Assembly: GCF_019049675.1 (NCBI RefSeq)
Contig: NZ_JAFMOW010000065.1
Coordinates: 308,279-372,278 of the forward strand
Source of the DNA: Rahnella bonaserana
Lineage (GTDB): Bacteria > Pseudomonadota > Gammaproteobacteria > Enterobacterales > Enterobacteriaceae
Reading direction: 5' to 3'
DNA: 64,000 nt
Every line of letters begins with the position of its first letter. Position 1 is the stretch's first letter. Shown in pieces: positions 51,649-63,975 of the stretch. Position numbers and translations under genes: made by a program. The notes beneath the pieces were generated by a model that was given only the letters and a program-made list of their open reading frames with translations, searched no databases and was not told the origin of the DNA.

Positions 51649-52119
51649 TCAGGCCTTAATAGCCTTGAGTACATTAATCATTTCAAGCGCGGTCAGTGCA
51701 GCTTCTGCACCCTTGTTACCGGCTTTTGTCCCTGCGCGTTCGATGGCTTGTTCAATGCTTTCTGTGGTCAGCACGCCAAAGGCAACCGGGATTTCGCTGT
51801 TCATAGCAACGCTGGCCAGGCCAGAGCTGCATTCGCCCGCTACAAATTCAAAGTGGGCAGTGCCCCCGCGGATCACGGTGCCAAGTGCAACAACCGCGTC
51901 AAATTTACCGCTTTCAGCCAGCGCACGGGTTGCCAGAGGCAATTCGTATGCGCCAGGGACCCAGACTACGGTGATGTTGTCATCGCTGACCTGACCGATA
52001 CGCTTCAACGCATCAACAGCGCCGGAAAGCAGGCTGTCGTTGATAAAATTGTTGAAACGAGCAATCGCGATCGCTACGCGCGCGTTAGGCGTGGCTACAA
52101 CACCTTCGATAACGTTCAT
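51649..52119 (-). CDS. ribE: 6,7-dimethyl-8-ribityllumazine synthase
   Basis: Lumazine synthase (ribE in E. coli naming, ribH elsewhere), condensing the ribityl-pyrimidine with dihydroxybutanone phosphate, forming icosahedral or pentameric assemblies. 156 residues as in E. coli; the active-site [14 protein letters not shown] (about 82-95) is intact. No FMN riboswitch is seen upstream. The 124 bp gap to ribD shows no RNA structure that I can name. Confidence 0.96.
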   Translation of the reverse strand: MNVIEGVVATPNARVAIAIARFNNFINDSLLSGAVDALKRIGQVSDDNITVVWVPGAYELPLATRALAESGKFDAVVALGTVIRGGTAHFEFVAGECSSGLASVAMNSEIPVAFGVLTTESIEQAIERAGTKAGNKGAEAALTALEMINVLKAIKA

Positions 52120-52243
52120 AGTTTTCCTTAAAGTGGGTTCAGGAGTTTCTCAACCCCAGCCGCAGGGGGGCGGATTCTATCATAAAATTACCCTGTCTGG
52201 ACATGCGCTTTTAACGTCATTCCATCAGGGGGGAGTAAAATTA

Positions 52244-53398
52244 TCAGTACACCGGTTTCAGGCGTAAACGTAAGTCAGGGCCAATCTGGCGGATATCGCT
52301 GAAAGCAAACTGCGGCGCATCCGTCAGATGTTGTAAACCAGGCAACTCACAGAGTGCGCGCCCATTATTACCCAATAACTTAGGCGCCATATAAACGATT
52401 AATTCATCAACCAGACCCGCTTGTAATAAGGCACCGGCCAGTTGTGCGCCCGCTTCCACCCAGATGGCGTTTATCTGGCGTTTTGCCAGTTGCATCATCA
52501 GCAGAACCAGATCAATACGGTTATCGCGCCCCGCCACGCGCCATTGTTCTACGGACTCCGGCCAGACCTGCGAATCGGCTTCAAGTCGCGCCAGCAAGAC
52601 CTCGCCGGGAATATTCACCAGCTTGTGTTGCGGTGTGACACGGTTCTGGCTGTCGAGAATGATGCGCAGCGGCTGGCGCAGATTTCGCTGGGGATAAATC
52701 GCCTGCACTTCACTGCCCAGCTCGCTCCAGCGTACATTAAGCGAAGGATTATCGGCCAGAACTGTCGCGCTGGTGCTCAGAATGGCCGAGCTTTCAGCAC
52801 GAAAACGCTGAACGTCCGCACGAGCCGCCGCGGAAGTGATCCACTGACTTTCGCCGGAAGCCATCGCCGTTCTGCCGTCCAGAGACGCACCCATTTTTAG
52901 CTGCACGTAAGGGAAACCGGTGCGCATCCGTTTGAGAAAACCGAGGTTTACGGCTTCTGCCTGGGAATGCATCAGCCCGTGGCTGACATCAATACCCTTC
53001 TGTTTGAGGCGGTATAAGCCGCGTCCGGCGACTTCCGGATTAGGATCCTGCATCGCGGCGACCACGCGGCTGACACCAGCGGCCAGCAAAGCATCGGCAC
53101 AAGGCGGTGTACGCCCGTGATGGCTGCAAGGTTCAAGGGTGACGTACGCCGTCGCACCGCGGGCTTTCTCACCGGCCATGCGCAAAGCATGGACTTCGGC
53201 ATGCGGTTCACCGGCACGCAAATGATAGCCTTCGCCGACAATTTCGCCATTTAATACAATAACGCAGCCGACATTAGGATTGGGCGTGGTGGTAAAACGC
53301 CCGAGGCGCGCCAGTTCGAAAGCGCGCGCCATATAGCGTTCATCAGCAGGTAATTCATCAGAAAGATTTTGAACAGACGAGGGTTGATCAGGCAGCAT
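52244..53398 (-). CDS. ribD: bifunctional riboflavin deaminase-reductase RibD
   Basis: Early riboflavin enzyme: N-terminal CMP/dCMP-deaminase-like zinc domain (about 20-165) with HAEVHAL and CSHHGRTPPC, and C-terminal HTP reductase domain (about 170-384). 384 residues, about 17 more than E. coli at the N-terminus (the conserved core begins DERYMARAFELAR). ATG 10 bases downstream of nrdR stop. First of ribD-ribE-nusB-thiL-pgpA after nrdR. Confidence 0.96.
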   Translation of the reverse strand: MLPDQPSSVQNLSDELPADERYMARAFELARLGRFTTTPNPNVGCVIVLNGEIVGEGYHLRAGEPHAEVHALRMAGEKARGATAYVTLEPCSHHGRTPPCADALLAAGVSRVVAAMQDPNPEVAGRGLYRLKQKGIDVSHGLMHSQAEAVNLGFLKRMRTGFPYVQLKMGASLDGRTAMASGESQWITSAAARADVQRFRAESSAILSTSATVLADNPSLNVRWSELGSEVQAIYPQRNLRQPLRIILDSQNRVTPQHKLVNIPGEVLLARLEADSQVWPESVEQWRVAGRDNRIDLVLLMMQLAKRQINAIWVEAGAQLAGALLQAGLVDELIVYMAPKLLGNNGRALCELPGLQHLTDAPQFAFSDIRQIGPDLRLRLKPVY

Positions 53399-53407
53399 CA
53401 GCTTTCC

Positions 53408-53857
53408 TTAGTCCTGAAGACGGGCGATCTCTTCACCAAATTCACGGATATCTTCGAAGCTGCGATAGACCGACGCAAAGCGAATGTAGGCGACTTTATC
53501 CAGCCCTTTCAGGGCGTCCATCACCAGATTGCCGATCATCTTGGCCGGGATTTCACGCTCACCGGTTGCGCGCAGTTGCGACTTAATGTGACTGATGGCA
53601 GTTTCGACATCATCAGAGCTGACCGGGCGTTTTTCCAGGGCTTTCAGGAAACCGCCGCGAAGCTTGTCTTCGTTGAAAGGTTCGCGAACTTCATTGCTTT
53701 TAATGACGCGCGGCATCACCAGTTCAGCCACTTCAAAGGTGGTGAAACGCTCATGGCACACCAGGCACTGACGGCGGCGGCGAACCTGCGATCCATCGCC
53801 AACCAGACGGGAATCGATGACTTTAGTATCAACAGCGGCACAAAATGGGCAATGCAT
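53408..53857 (-). CDS. nrdR: transcriptional repressor NrdR
   Basis: ATP/dATP-sensing repressor of ribonucleotide reductase genes. 149 residues from ATG 53857 ([20 protein letters not shown]), matching E. coli. N-terminal zinc ribbon CPFC...CLVC (about 3-34) and ATP-cone domain (about 49-139). The open frame extends to 53881 without a ribosome-binding site. First gene of the riboflavin block. Confidence 0.97.
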   Translation of the reverse strand: MHCPFCAAVDTKVIDSRLVGDGSQVRRRRQCLVCHERFTTFEVAELVMPRVIKSNEVREPFNEDKLRGGFLKALEKRPVSSDDVETAISHIKSQLRATGEREIPAKMIGNLVMDALKGLDKVAYIRFASVYRSFEDIREFGEEIARLQD

Positions 53858-54017
53858 AGCACTTCCTGATCGCGAACTCAATTGGACATTAGTTTAACCC
53901 GAAGTGTGCCGACAACAAAGGCTGTCGCTACTTTCATAAACATCAGGTTAAACTTAGCTATCTATATGGGTGCCCGGACGGAATGTTTCAACGGGCAGAT
54001 GAAAGGAAGTCTCTGAT

Positions 54018-54605
54018 ATGACGAAACACTCGCGAATTTTACTGGCCTGTGCCACGTTACTCAGTCTGGCGGGCTGCGCGCAGCAAAATCCCCAAATGCC
54101 GGAGCTGAAAACAGAAGTCGGCCAGCTTAATCAAAAATTACAACGCCTGACGGATCTGGCCGTGGCGCTGGAGCAGCAAACCACGCTTAACCGCCAGTCA
54201 ACGAATGGCGTGTATTTATTACCAGCAGCCAAAAGTGCTGCGCTGGTTAAGAGTGATATCGGCCAGCTGGAGGTTCAGCTGACCCGTGTCGCACCGGATG
54301 CCATCGGTGTTCAGGCTGTGCTGGAAATCAAAAACACCTCCGGTCAGCCATTGCCGCCGTTCACGGCTTCTTTAAGCTGGGGGCAGCTGGATCCGGTTAC
54401 CGGCAAACCGCTGACCGTCGATATGCAAACCCAGACAATTACCGTCGAGCCCGATTTATTGCCGGGGCCGGTGAAAACTGTCGAGGTGAAGTTTAATCAG
54501 GTAACTGTCGACACGTTGGGATTTGTACACCTGCATAATATCGTGGCGATAACGCCAGCACCGCCGGTCGTAGCAACTGCGACATCGCCTGTCGTGGCTA
54601 AATAG
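54018..54605 (+). CDS. yajI: DUF3251 lipoprotein YajI
   Basis: A 195-residue lipoprotein with Cys20 (LSLAGC), a Gln/Leu-rich coiled-coil-like stretch (about 35-60), and a DUF3251 domain to about 180. Function unknown. E. coli has yajI at the same place next to nrdR, but there tsx and yajD lie between it and secF; here yajI and secF converge directly. Confidence 0.9.
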   Translation: MTKHSRILLACATLLSLAGCAQQNPQMPELKTEVGQLNQKLQRLTDLAVALEQQTTLNRQSTNGVYLLPAAKSAALVKSDIGQLEVQLTRVAPDAIGVQAVLEIKNTSGQPLPPFTASLSWGQLDPVTGKPLTVDMQTQTITVEPDLLPGPVKTVEVKFNQVTVDTLGFVHLHNIVAITPAPPVVATATSPVVAK

Positions 54606-54628
54606 CAACAGCGAATTACAGACGAAAA

Positions 54629-54652
54629 AAAACCCCGCCATGCGGGGTTTTG
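54629..54652. terminator. bidirectional terminator between yajI and secF
   Basis: AAAACCCCGC and GCGGGGTTTT around CAT; T-tracts on both strands, between convergent genes. Confidence 0.92.
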
Positions 54653-54683
54653 TTTTTATGTCGGTAACTGAACCATCGGCAAA

Positions 54684-55655
54684 TTACGGAAGAATCGAAG
54701 GCTGATCTGCGCCCTCTTTTTCCACTTTCTGCTGCAACATGTGTTCACGCTTCATACCCAGTTTCAGCGCCAGCGCCGAAGCCACGTAAATCGATGAAGC
54801 CGTACCTATTGAAACACCAATCAACATGGTCAGTGAGAAACCACTCAGCAATGCCCCACCGAACAAATACAGCATCAGGATCACGACTAACGTGGTGCCG
54901 GATGTGATTAATGTTCTGTGCAACGTCTGGGTCAACGACACGTTAAAGATTTCGTAAGATGTCCCGCGACGGATCTTGCGGAAGTTCTCACGAATACGGT
55001 CCGATACCACTATGCTGTCGTTAAGCGAGTAACCGATAACCGACATCAACGAAGCGACGATGGTGAGGTCAACCTCGATATGGAACAACGAGAGCACACC
55101 CATGGTGATCACAACGTCGTGAGCAAGCGCGATAACAACGCCTGCTGCCAGACGCCACTCGAAGCGGAAACCGACATAAACCAGGATAGCGATTAATGCC
55201 ACTAACAGCGCCATAGCACCATTTTGCGCCAAATCAGCCCCTACGCTTGGTCCAACGAACTCGATACGTTTTACCAGGGCATTCTGACTGGTGGTTTCGT
55301 TAATCACGCTAAGAACTTTAGCACCCAGTTCCTGACCGCCTGTTTCACCCTTAGCCGGTGGCATACGGACCATGATGTCACGGCTGCTACCAAAATTCTG
55401 AACCAGGGGTTCTTCAAAGCCTGCTTTCTCAAGCGAAGCGCGCATCACGTCCAAATCCGCAGGTTTTTCCAGCGAGATTTCAATGACCGTACCGCCGGTG
55501 AAATCCAGCCCCCAGTTGAAACCTTTCACACCGATAATGGCGATAGAAAGGATCAACAGGAAACCAGAGATACCGAAAGCCCAGTAATCCCAGCGCATAA
55601 AGTCATAGACTCTACGGCCGTGGTTTAATTGTTCAACAGTATATTCCTGTGCCAC
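54684..55655 (-). CDS. secF: protein translocase subunit SecF
   Basis: Inner-membrane RND-like subunit that with SecD uses the proton gradient to pull proteins through SecYEG. 323 residues with six membrane helices. First periplasmic loop about 45-140; the [16 protein letters not shown] proton-relay Asp segment is conserved in TM4, as is [15 protein letters not shown]. Follows secD by 10 bases. Confidence 0.98.
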   Translation of the reverse strand: MAQEYTVEQLNHGRRVYDFMRWDYWAFGISGFLLILSIAIIGVKGFNWGLDFTGGTVIEISLEKPADLDVMRASLEKAGFEEPLVQNFGSSRDIMVRMPPAKGETGGQELGAKVLSVINETTSQNALVKRIEFVGPSVGADLAQNGAMALLVALIAILVYVGFRFEWRLAAGVVIALAHDVVITMGVLSLFHIEVDLTIVASLMSVIGYSLNDSIVVSDRIRENFRKIRRGTSYEIFNVSLTQTLHRTLITSGTTLVVILMLYLFGGALLSGFSLTMLIGVSIGTASSIYVASALALKLGMKREHMLQQKVEKEGADQPSILP

Positions 55656-55665
55656 AACGCACTCC

Positions 55666-57513
55666 TCAGATAGACAGCTTTTTGATGCGCTTGCCGCCGT
55701 ACAACAGATTTACGAGGGCACGTGTACCGATGATTGCGGTAAACATTGACGTCGCTACACCAATACCGGTTGTAATCGCAAAGCCTTTAATTGCCCCGGT
55801 GCCGACGGCATACAGGATGATGACCTTGATTAGGGTCGTGACGTTGGCATCAAAGATGGAGCTGAACGCGCCTTTGTAACCTTCATCAATAGCCTGCTGT
55901 ACTGAACGTCCGTTACTAAGTTCTTCTTTAATACGTTCGTTGATCAGTACGTTGGCATCAACCGCTACGGCAAGGGTTAATACGATACCCGCAATACCCG
56001 GCATGGTGAGTGTTGCCCCAGGTATCAGAGACATGATCCCAACAATAAGCACCAGGTTAGCAATCAGCGCAGAGGTCGCAATCAGACCAAACTTCTTATA
56101 GAAGAACAGCATGAAGATAATTGAGACCACAAGTCCTGCCAGACAGGCTTCCAGACCTTGCTTGATATTTTCCATCCCTAAGGTCGGGCCGATAGTACGT
56201 TCTTCGACAATCTGAATTGGCGCGATCAACGCACCGGCGCGCAGCAGCAGAGACAGCTGACGGGCTTCATTCGGATCGTTCACCCCGGTGATACGGAAGC
56301 TGTTACCCAGACGCGACTGAATCGTCGCCACGTTAATAACTTCTTCCTGTTTCGCCAGAATCGAACGGCCATTGGCATCTTTCTTACCGCTGTCTTTGTA
56401 TTCCACGAACAGGGTCGCCATCGGTTTACCGATATTGTCCTTGGTGAAGTTAGACATGGCGTTGCCGCCAGCGCTGTCGAGAGAGATGTTAACCTGCGGC
56501 TGATTGTACTCATCCATGCTGGATGTAGAATCAGTGATGTGGTCACCGGTCAGTATCACGCGTTTGTACAGAACCACCGGACGGCCATCACGCATGTCTT
56601 TCACTTCACTGTCGCCCGGTACACGACCGGTTGAAGCAGCAGAAGCATCCACATTGGTGTTAACCAGACGGAATTCCAGTGTCGCGGTCGCGCCTAAAAT
56701 TTCTTTAGCACGCGCAGTATCCTGAATACCTGGCAACTCAACCACGATACGGTCAGCACCCTGACGCTGTACCAGCGGCTCGGCCACACCCAGTTGGTTG
56801 ACACGGTTACGCAGGATGGTGATGTTTTGCTGAACGGCATACTCGCGCGCTTCACTCAGGCGAGCATCAGTCATCATCACGCGAGCTGCATTATCGCCGC
56901 TGTTGGTGATCACTAAATCGCGGTGACGTGGGCTCAGATAGCTGACCGCAGAATCACGGGTAGCAGCATCGCGGAAACGCACTTCAACGCCATAGTTGTC
57001 GAGCTTACGCACCGTGGCATAAGGAATATTCTTGTCGCGCAGGTCACTGCGCATGTTGTCCATCGTTTGCTCTTGCAGCTTACTCAGCGCGGTATCCATA
57101 TCCACTTCCATCAGGAAGTGAACACCACCACGCAAGTCGAGGCCCAGCTTCATCGGCTCAGCACCCAGCATGCTTAACCAGCGCGGCGTTGCCGGCGCGA
57201 GGTTCAGTGCAATAACAAACTTGTCGCCCAGCGCTTCAGTCAGCGCTTCACGTGCACGAAGCTGTATATCCGTGTCTTTGAAACGGGCAAGAATAGCGCC
57301 ATTCTCCAGAGCAACTGATTTGATCTGGATTTTGTTTTGATCTAATACGTTACGGACTTGGTCCAGCGTTGCTTCACTGGCGTCGGAACCCCGAGCACCA
57401 GTGATTTGAACAGCCGGATCCTCACCATAAAGGTTGGGAAGTGCATAAAGCAGCCCGACGATGACCACAACGATCAACATCAGATACTTCCACGCAGGAT
57501 AACGGTTTAACAC
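55666..57513 (-). CDS. secD: protein translocase subunit SecD
   Basis: Partner of SecF: 615 residues, six membrane helices, large first periplasmic domain (about 30-445) and the D1 motif [16 protein letters not shown] near 116-131. The TM4 [14 protein letters not shown] motif carries the essential Asp. Length equals E. coli SecD. Second gene of yajC-secD-secF. Confidence 0.98.
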   Translation of the reverse strand: MLNRYPAWKYLMLIVVVIVGLLYALPNLYGEDPAVQITGARGSDASEATLDQVRNVLDQNKIQIKSVALENGAILARFKDTDIQLRAREALTEALGDKFVIALNLAPATPRWLSMLGAEPMKLGLDLRGGVHFLMEVDMDTALSKLQEQTMDNMRSDLRDKNIPYATVRKLDNYGVEVRFRDAATRDSAVSYLSPRHRDLVITNSGDNAARVMMTDARLSEAREYAVQQNITILRNRVNQLGVAEPLVQRQGADRIVVELPGIQDTARAKEILGATATLEFRLVNTNVDASAASTGRVPGDSEVKDMRDGRPVVLYKRVILTGDHITDSTSSMDEYNQPQVNISLDSAGGNAMSNFTKDNIGKPMATLFVEYKDSGKKDANGRSILAKQEEVINVATIQSRLGNSFRITGVNDPNEARQLSLLLRAGALIAPIQIVEERTIGPTLGMENIKQGLEACLAGLVVSIIFMLFFYKKFGLIATSALIANLVLIVGIMSLIPGATLTMPGIAGIVLTLAVAVDANVLINERIKEELSNGRSVQQAIDEGYKGAFSSIFDANVTTLIKVIILYAVGTGAIKGFAITTGIGVATSMFTAIIGTRALVNLLYGGKRIKKLSI

Positions 57514-57540
57514 GGCAGTTCCCTTCGGGAAAATCGAAAA

Positions 57541-57873
57541 TTAGATAGACTTCATCGTGCCTTTTGGCAGAACTGCTGCCACGAAGTCACGTTTGATCAT
57601 CACTTCGTTGGTGTCGTTCAGTGCGATAACCACATAACCAGTTTCGGCTACTTTGGTTACGCGACCAATCAGACCACCGGTGGTCATGACTTCATCACCT
57701 TTACCGATAGAGTCCATCAGTTTTTTGTGTTCTTTAGAACGTTTCTGCTGCGGGCGCAGGATCATGAAATAGAAGATCAGACCAAAAACCACCAGCATGA
57801 TAACCAGAGAGTAAGGACTTCCCTGTGACGGTGCGCCGGTCGCTGCGACTGCATCGGAAATGAAAAGACTCAT
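57541..57873 (-). CDS. yajC: Sec translocon accessory subunit YajC
   Basis: A 110-residue single-span inner-membrane protein that associates with SecDF and AcrB. Membrane segment about 20-40 (YSLVIMLVVFGLIFYFMILRPQ), then a charged cytoplasmic domain. Lies 27 bases before secD and 161 bases after tgt. Confidence 0.98.
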   Translation of the reverse strand: MSLFISDAVAATGAPSQGSPYSLVIMLVVFGLIFYFMILRPQQKRSKEHKKLMDSIGKGDEVMTTGGLIGRVTKVAETGYVVIALNDTNEVMIKRDFVAAVLPKGTMKSI

Positions 57874-58034
57874 TTAAATTCCCTCATTGTTGTTGTGAAG
57901 CTAATTGATGTAATACAAACCGAGAATCCGACCCGGAGTCTGCGATGAAACGTCTCGCACAATACCCCATAATGCCGGTTCAAGAAATTATAAAATCGGC
58001 ACCCCCTTTCGAAGATGCCGACACGAGAAAGAAA

Positions 58035-59270
<1,236 letters not shown>

Positions 59271-60341
59271 CTACTGGCCGACCACTTCCTGCGGTGCCAG
59301 CGGGTTACGGTTGATGAACATCGCATCCCCATAACTAAAGAAACGGTACTGCTCTGCGACGGCCTGATGATAGGCATTCATCGTATTTTTATAGCCGGCA
59401 AATGCCGACACCAGCATGATCAGCGTCGATTCAGGCAGGTGGAAATTGGTAATCAGGGAATCAATCACCTGATAGTGATAGCCCGGATAAATGAAGATCT
59501 TTGTATCGCCGAAGAATGGCGCAATCAGCGCATCTTCACTGGCCTTCGCCGCACTTTCCAGCGAACGCACAGACGTTGTGCCCACCGCCACCACTTTATT
59601 ACCGCGCGCTTTACAGGCCAGCACCGCATCCACGACGTCCTGAGGCACTTCGGCATACTCAGCGTGCATGATGTGGTCTTCAATGGTGTCCACGCGAACC
59701 GGCTGGAAAGTCCCTGCGCCCACGTGCAGCGTGACGAAAGCAAACTCCACACCTTTGGCTGTAAGCGCATCCATCAGCGGCTCATCGAAATGCAAACCGG
59801 CCGTTGGCGCGGCTACTGCCCCCGGACGTTCGCTGTAGACGGTCTGATAAAGTTCGCGGTCGGCATCTTCATCAGGACGGTCAATATAAGGCGGTAACGG
59901 CATGTGGCCGATTTCGTTGAGCAGAGTAAAGACATCACGATCTTCATTAAATTCCAGCTCGAACAACGTATCGTGACGCGCCACCATCGTGGCTTTAATA
60001 TTTTCTTTATCACCGAGCAGCAATTCTGCACCCGGTTTTGGTGATTTGGACGCACGCACATGCGCCAGAACGCGGTGCGAATCGAGCACACGCTCAACCA
60101 GCACTTCAATTTTTCCGCCGCTGACCTTACGGCCAAACACGCGAGCCGGGATCACGCGGGTATTGTTAAATACCAGCAAATCGCCCGGATGGATTTTATC
60201 GAGAATATCGGTGAACACGCCGTGCGTTAACTCACCGCTCGGCCCGTCCAGAGACAACAAACGACAGCCGCTGCGCTGGGTCTGCGGATAGCGGGCAATC
60301 AGGGATTCAGGGAGTTCAAAAGAAAAATCGGCAACACGCAT
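59271..60341 (-). CDS. queA: tRNA S-adenosylmethionine ribosyltransferase-isomerase QueA
   Basis: Converts preQ1-tRNA to epoxyqueuosine-tRNA using the ribosyl part of S-adenosylmethionine. 356 residues as in E. coli, starting [19 protein letters not shown]. First gene of queA-tgt-yajC-secDF on the minus strand; divergent from acpH. Confidence 0.98.
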   Translation of the reverse strand: MRVADFSFELPESLIARYPQTQRSGCRLLSLDGPSGELTHGVFTDILDKIHPGDLLVFNNTRVIPARVFGRKVSGGKIEVLVERVLDSHRVLAHVRASKSPKPGAELLLGDKENIKATMVARHDTLFELEFNEDRDVFTLLNEIGHMPLPPYIDRPDEDADRELYQTVYSERPGAVAAPTAGLHFDEPLMDALTAKGVEFAFVTLHVGAGTFQPVRVDTIEDHIMHAEYAEVPQDVVDAVLACKARGNKVVAVGTTSVRSLESAAKASEDALIAPFFGDTKIFIYPGYHYQVIDSLITNFHLPESTLIMLVSAFAGYKNTMNAYHQAVAEQYRFFSYGDAMFINRNPLAPQEVVGQ

Positions 60342-60475
60342 AGCTTTTCACTTCACTTAACGACAAAAACAGGCGGCTTAGTCTAGAGGGACGGGGCATC
60401 CCCTGCAAGCATCTGCGTCAATAAAGGCATCCGCCGCCCTGTCAGAAATCAACTTTCCTGCGTTATACTGCCGTC

Positions 60476-61057
60476 ATGAATTTTCTCGCTCACCTCCATC
60501 TGGCTTCCTTAGCCCAAAGTTCCCTGACAGGTAACCTGCTGGCTGACTTCGTTCGCGGCAATCCTGACGGACAATATTCAGCTGAAATCGTCAGCGGGAT
60601 CCGCATGCATCGCCGCGTGGATACCATGACCGATTCGCTGCCGGAAGTGAAAATCGCACGCAGCTATTTTCGTGAAGATTTTCGCCGCGTCGCGCCCATC
60701 ACGCTGGATGTGGTCTGGGATCATTTTCTCTCACGTCACTGGGACACCCTTCATCCTCAGCAGTCCCTGGAAGATTTTCTTGACGACTGTCAGCAGGAAA
60801 TCGAACCCCAGCTTCCTGAAATGCCTGAGCGTTTCCGCAATCTGAATGCGTATTTATGGCCGGAACGCTGGATGGAACGTTATGCGGTGCTGCCTTTTAT
60901 TGGCGACGTATTGCGCGGCATGGCTGACAGGCGGCCAAAACTCGGCGCACTGACCGGTTCTTTCCATGATATCGAGCTGAATTACGACGCTCTCGAACAA
61001 CTTTTTTGGCAGTTTTATCCGGTGATGATGCAACAGGCGAAAGACCGGCAGATCTGA
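60476..61057 (+). CDS. acpH: acyl carrier protein phosphodiesterase
   Basis: AcpH removes the 4'-phosphopantetheine group from acyl carrier protein (HD-like phosphodiesterase family). 193 residues as in E. coli, beginning [28 protein letters not shown]; the conserved LLADFVRG Asp and DVVWDHFLS residues are present. ATG at 60476 is 135 bases after the divergent queA start. Confidence 0.96.
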   Translation: MNFLAHLHLASLAQSSLTGNLLADFVRGNPDGQYSAEIVSGIRMHRRVDTMTDSLPEVKIARSYFREDFRRVAPITLDVVWDHFLSRHWDTLHPQQSLEDFLDDCQQEIEPQLPEMPERFRNLNAYLWPERWMERYAVLPFIGDVLRGMADRRPKLGALTGSFHDIELNYDALEQLFWQFYPVMMQQAKDRQI

Positions 61058-61147
61058 CAAATCCCGCGAATTTTGTGAAATACCCCGCAATTCCCTGCAA
61101 TACAAAAGGTTGTTGTTAAAAAAGTTTGAGACTTACTTCAAAGACTG

Positions 61148-61213
61148 ATAGCCGGATGCTATCTGATTGATTGGTGCGATGGGGTTTATTCACCCGAGGG
61201 TTGCCCCTATACT
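61148..61213 (+). promoter_or_regulatory. OxyR-like site and promoter of the peroxiredoxin gene
   Basis: ATAG-N7-CTAT (61148-61162) is a perfect OxyR core, followed after 7 bases by ATTG and the T/A-positions of a second core (61170-61184). This 37-base site ends at the start of a weak -35 (TTTATT, 61185), with TATACT (61208-61213) 17 bases on. That is the expected class I position for OxyR activation. The match is partial in the second half. Confidence 0.6.
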
Positions 61214-61281
61214 GGCAGTCGTTTTGTTCACCCTTCCTTCTCACCTACGACGCCCGTAAGGGTTTCATAAGGAGTAATATT

Positions 61282-61884
61282 ATGGTTCTGGTAACTCGTC
61301 CAGCCCCTGACTTCACCGCAGCAGCAGTTCTCGGTAGCGGCGAAGTAGTTGAAAACTTCAACTTCAAAAAACACACTGCAGGCAAACCTACTGTTATCTT
61401 CTTCTGGCCAATGGACTTCACTTTCGTATGTCCTTCTGAGCTGATCGCTTTCGATCACCGTTACGAAGAATTCCAGAAACGTGGCGTAGAAGTGGTAGGC
61501 GTGTCCTTCGACTCCGAGTTCGTTCACAACGCATGGCGTAACACCCCAGTTGAGAAAGGCGGTATCGGTCCTGTTAAATACGCGATGGTTGCTGACATCA
61601 AACGCGAAATTCAGAAAGCCTACGGTATCGAACATCCGGACGCTGGCGTTGCACTGCGCGGCTCTTTCCTGATCGACAAAGAAGGCGTTGTTCGTCACCA
61701 GGTAGTGAACGATCTGCCACTGGGGCGTAACATCGACGAAATGCTGCGTATGGTTGACGCACTGCAATTCCACGAAGAGCACGGCGAAGTGTGCCCGGCT
61801 CAGTGGGAAAAAGGCAAAAAAGGTATGGGCGCATCTCCGGACGGCGTGGCTAAATACCTGACAGAAAACGCTTCAAACCTGTAA
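61282..61884 (+). CDS. typical 2-Cys peroxiredoxin (AhpC/TSA family)
   Basis: Thioredoxin-dependent peroxidase reducing hydrogen peroxide and organic hydroperoxides in the cytoplasm. 200 residues from ATG 61282 behind AAGGAG; the open frame extends upstream without support. Peroxidatic Cys50 (TFVCPSE) and resolving Cys171 (GEVCPAQW) are in the normal 2-Cys arrangement. It has GGIG (93-96) but no YF-type C-terminal helix, so it is probably a robust form. It lies between acpH and ggt; E. coli K-12 has no gene at this place. An OxyR-like site is upstream. Confidence 0.93.
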   Translation: MVLVTRPAPDFTAAAVLGSGEVVENFNFKKHTAGKPTVIFFWPMDFTFVCPSELIAFDHRYEEFQKRGVEVVGVSFDSEFVHNAWRNTPVEKGGIGPVKYAMVADIKREIQKAYGIEHPDAGVALRGSFLIDKEGVVRHQVVNDLPLGRNIDEMLRMVDALQFHEEHGEVCPAQWEKGKKGMGASPDGVAKYLTENASNL

Positions 61885-61908
61885 TTCCTCCAGAGAATTA
61901 AGGTCAAT

Positions 61909-61938
61909 AACGGTCAGCTTAGCTGGCCGTTTTTTTTG
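61909..61938 (+). terminator. terminator of the peroxiredoxin gene
   Basis: AACGG(T)CAGCT and AGCTG(G)CCGTT (one mismatched/G-T pair) followed by T8, 25 bases after the stop. Confidence 0.9.
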
Positions 61939-62139
61939 CCTGCCATCCGGCACGATCACATTTTCCCCTTCCCGATACCCGCTCTGCCTGTTTTGCGTCT
62001 ACGCTGAAAACGTTCCGCTCCGGTCATTATGGCGTGCAGTTTGCATAGATCCGTTCGGAACCAACACACAAAAAAAGCGTTATCACACAATAACCTGAAG
62101 GTTATGATTCACAAGACAGGGTAACAGACAGGAGCCCCT

Positions 62140-63891
62140 ATGTTACGGAAATCACTCATCGCGCTGGCCTTACTGACCAGCTTCCCGCTGTACGCCGCGT
62201 CCAGTCCTGCGGTTGAAGCCAAAAATGGCATGGTTGTTACCTCGCAATATCTGGCCTCTCAGGTCGGTGTCGATATCCTCAAAATGGGCGGAAACGCCAT
62301 TGATGCTGCCGTGGCCGTCGGTTACGCACAGGCCGTCGTCAACCCATGTTGTGGCAATATCGGCGGCGGTGGCTTCATGACGGTGCATCTTGCCGATGGC
62401 AAAGACACCTTCATCAACTTTCGCGAAACCGCGCCTGCTGCCGCGAGCGCCAATATGTATCTGGACGTCGACGGCAACGTGAAAAAAGGCGCCAGCCTGT
62501 ATGGGTATCTCGCCGCTGGCGTACCCGGCACGGTACTGGGTCTGGATACGGTGCAGAAGGAATACGGCAAACTGACGCGCCAGCAAGTCATGGCGCCGGC
62601 AATTAAACTTGCCCGTCAGGGTTTTGTGCTGACCCGCGCCGATACCGATATTCTCGATACCAAGGTTGACCGCTTCAAAGAAGATCCTGAAGCGGCGCGC
62701 ATCTTCCTGCGTAAAGACGGCAGCGCACTCCAGCCGGGCGATAAACTGGTGCAAACCGATCTGGCCAACACGCTGGAATCCATTTCAAAACATGGGCCGG
62801 ATGCTTTCTATAAAGGCAAAATTCCGGCAGCTGTTGAGGCAGCCTCGAAAAAAGGCGGCGGTATCCTGACAGCGGCAGATTTCGCGAACTATAAAGTCAC
62901 AGAAGAAGCACCGATCACCTGCAGCTATCGCGGCTATAAATTCGTGTCTGCACCGCCGCCAAGCTCCGGCGGCGTGACGATGTGTGAAATTCTCAACATC
63001 GTGGAAGGCTATGACCTGAAAAGTATGGGCTTCAATTCAGCCGCGTCGATTCACGTCCTGACCGAAGCCATGCGTCACGCCTATATGGACCGCAATACCT
63101 ATCTCGGCGATCCTGAATTTGTGAAAAACCCGATCGACCGCCTGATCAGCAAAAGCTACGCTGAAGAAATTCGTAAGAAAATAGAAGCAGATAAAGCCAC
63201 GCCTTCCACAGCCGTTCAGCCGGGTATGGAACCGCACGAGAAACCGGAAACCACCCATTACTCCATCGTTGATAAAATGGGTAACGCCGTCTCTACCACT
63301 TACACCATTAATGGTCTTTTCGGCTCTGTGGTCATCGCGCCGGGAACCGGTTTCTTCCTTAACGATGAAATGGATGATTTCACCACCAAAGTCGGCGAGA
63401 AAAATCTCTTTGGACTGGTGCAGGGCGTTAAAAACGCTATCGCCCCCGGTAAGCGCCCACTATCGTCTATGAGCCCAAGTTTAGTGACCAAAGACGGCAA
63501 AACCTTCATGGTTCTCGGCTCGCCGGGTGGTTCCCGTATCATCACTATCACTCTGCAGACTGCGCTGAATGTTATCGATCACGGTATGCCACCGCAGGAA
63601 GCGGTGAATGCACCCCGAATTCATCATCAGTGGTTGCCGGATGAAGTCTATTACGAGCAGCGCGGCGTTTCTCAGGACAGCCTGAACATCCTGCAGAAGA
63701 TGGGTTACAAAATGGTGGAACAAACGCCATGGGGCGCGGCAGAGTTAATTATGGTGGGATTGCCGGGGGCGGCTGGCGTGACATCAGCAACCTCAGGTAA
63801 CGACTCAGCCGTGTCAGGTAAAGTGCGCGAAGGTTACCTGTACGGCGCGAATGATGTGCGACGCCCAGCAGGTGCAGCCATCGGCTATTAA
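62140..63891 (+). CDS. ggt: gamma-glutamyltransferase
   Basis: Periplasmic Ntn-hydrolase that cleaves glutathione and transfers gamma-glutamyl groups. 583 residues with a signal peptide (about 1-20, LYAASSPAVEA) and a self-cleavage site before Thr371 (PE/TTHYS), giving large and small chains; the small chain keeps GSPGGSR and the SSMSP signature. ATG follows CAGGAG. The product is somewhat different from E. coli Ggt, and its assignment within the family (glutathione versus other gamma-glutamyl substrate) is not fixed. Confidence 0.95.
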   Translation: MLRKSLIALALLTSFPLYAASSPAVEAKNGMVVTSQYLASQVGVDILKMGGNAIDAAVAVGYAQAVVNPCCGNIGGGGFMTVHLADGKDTFINFRETAPAAASANMYLDVDGNVKKGASLYGYLAAGVPGTVLGLDTVQKEYGKLTRQQVMAPAIKLARQGFVLTRADTDILDTKVDRFKEDPEAARIFLRKDGSALQPGDKLVQTDLANTLESISKHGPDAFYKGKIPAAVEAASKKGGGILTAADFANYKVTEEAPITCSYRGYKFVSAPPPSSGGVTMCEILNIVEGYDLKSMGFNSAASIHVLTEAMRHAYMDRNTYLGDPEFVKNPIDRLISKSYAEEIRKKIEADKATPSTAVQPGMEPHEKPETTHYSIVDKMGNAVSTTYTINGLFGSVVIAPGTGFFLNDEMDDFTTKVGEKNLFGLVQGVKNAIAPGKRPLSSMSPSLVTKDGKTFMVLGSPGGSRIITITLQTALNVIDHGMPPQEAVNAPRIHHQWLPDEVYYEQRGVSQDSLNILQKMGYKMVEQTPWGAAELIMVGLPGAAGVTSATSGNDSAVSGKVREGYLYGANDVRRPAGAAIGY

Positions 63892-63975
63892 CCTTCATCC
63901 TTCCGGCTGTCTCTGCGTTGGCTGCCTTGATATAGCCTGAAAGATTGGGTTAATAAAATTTATAAACAGTAAAAA

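Noticed and set aside
50062..52243. TPP or FMN riboswitch near thiL or ribE/ribD
   Set aside because: Gaps before thiL, ribE and ribD lack the conserved TPP (CTGAGA/ACCTGATCTGG) or RFN helices.
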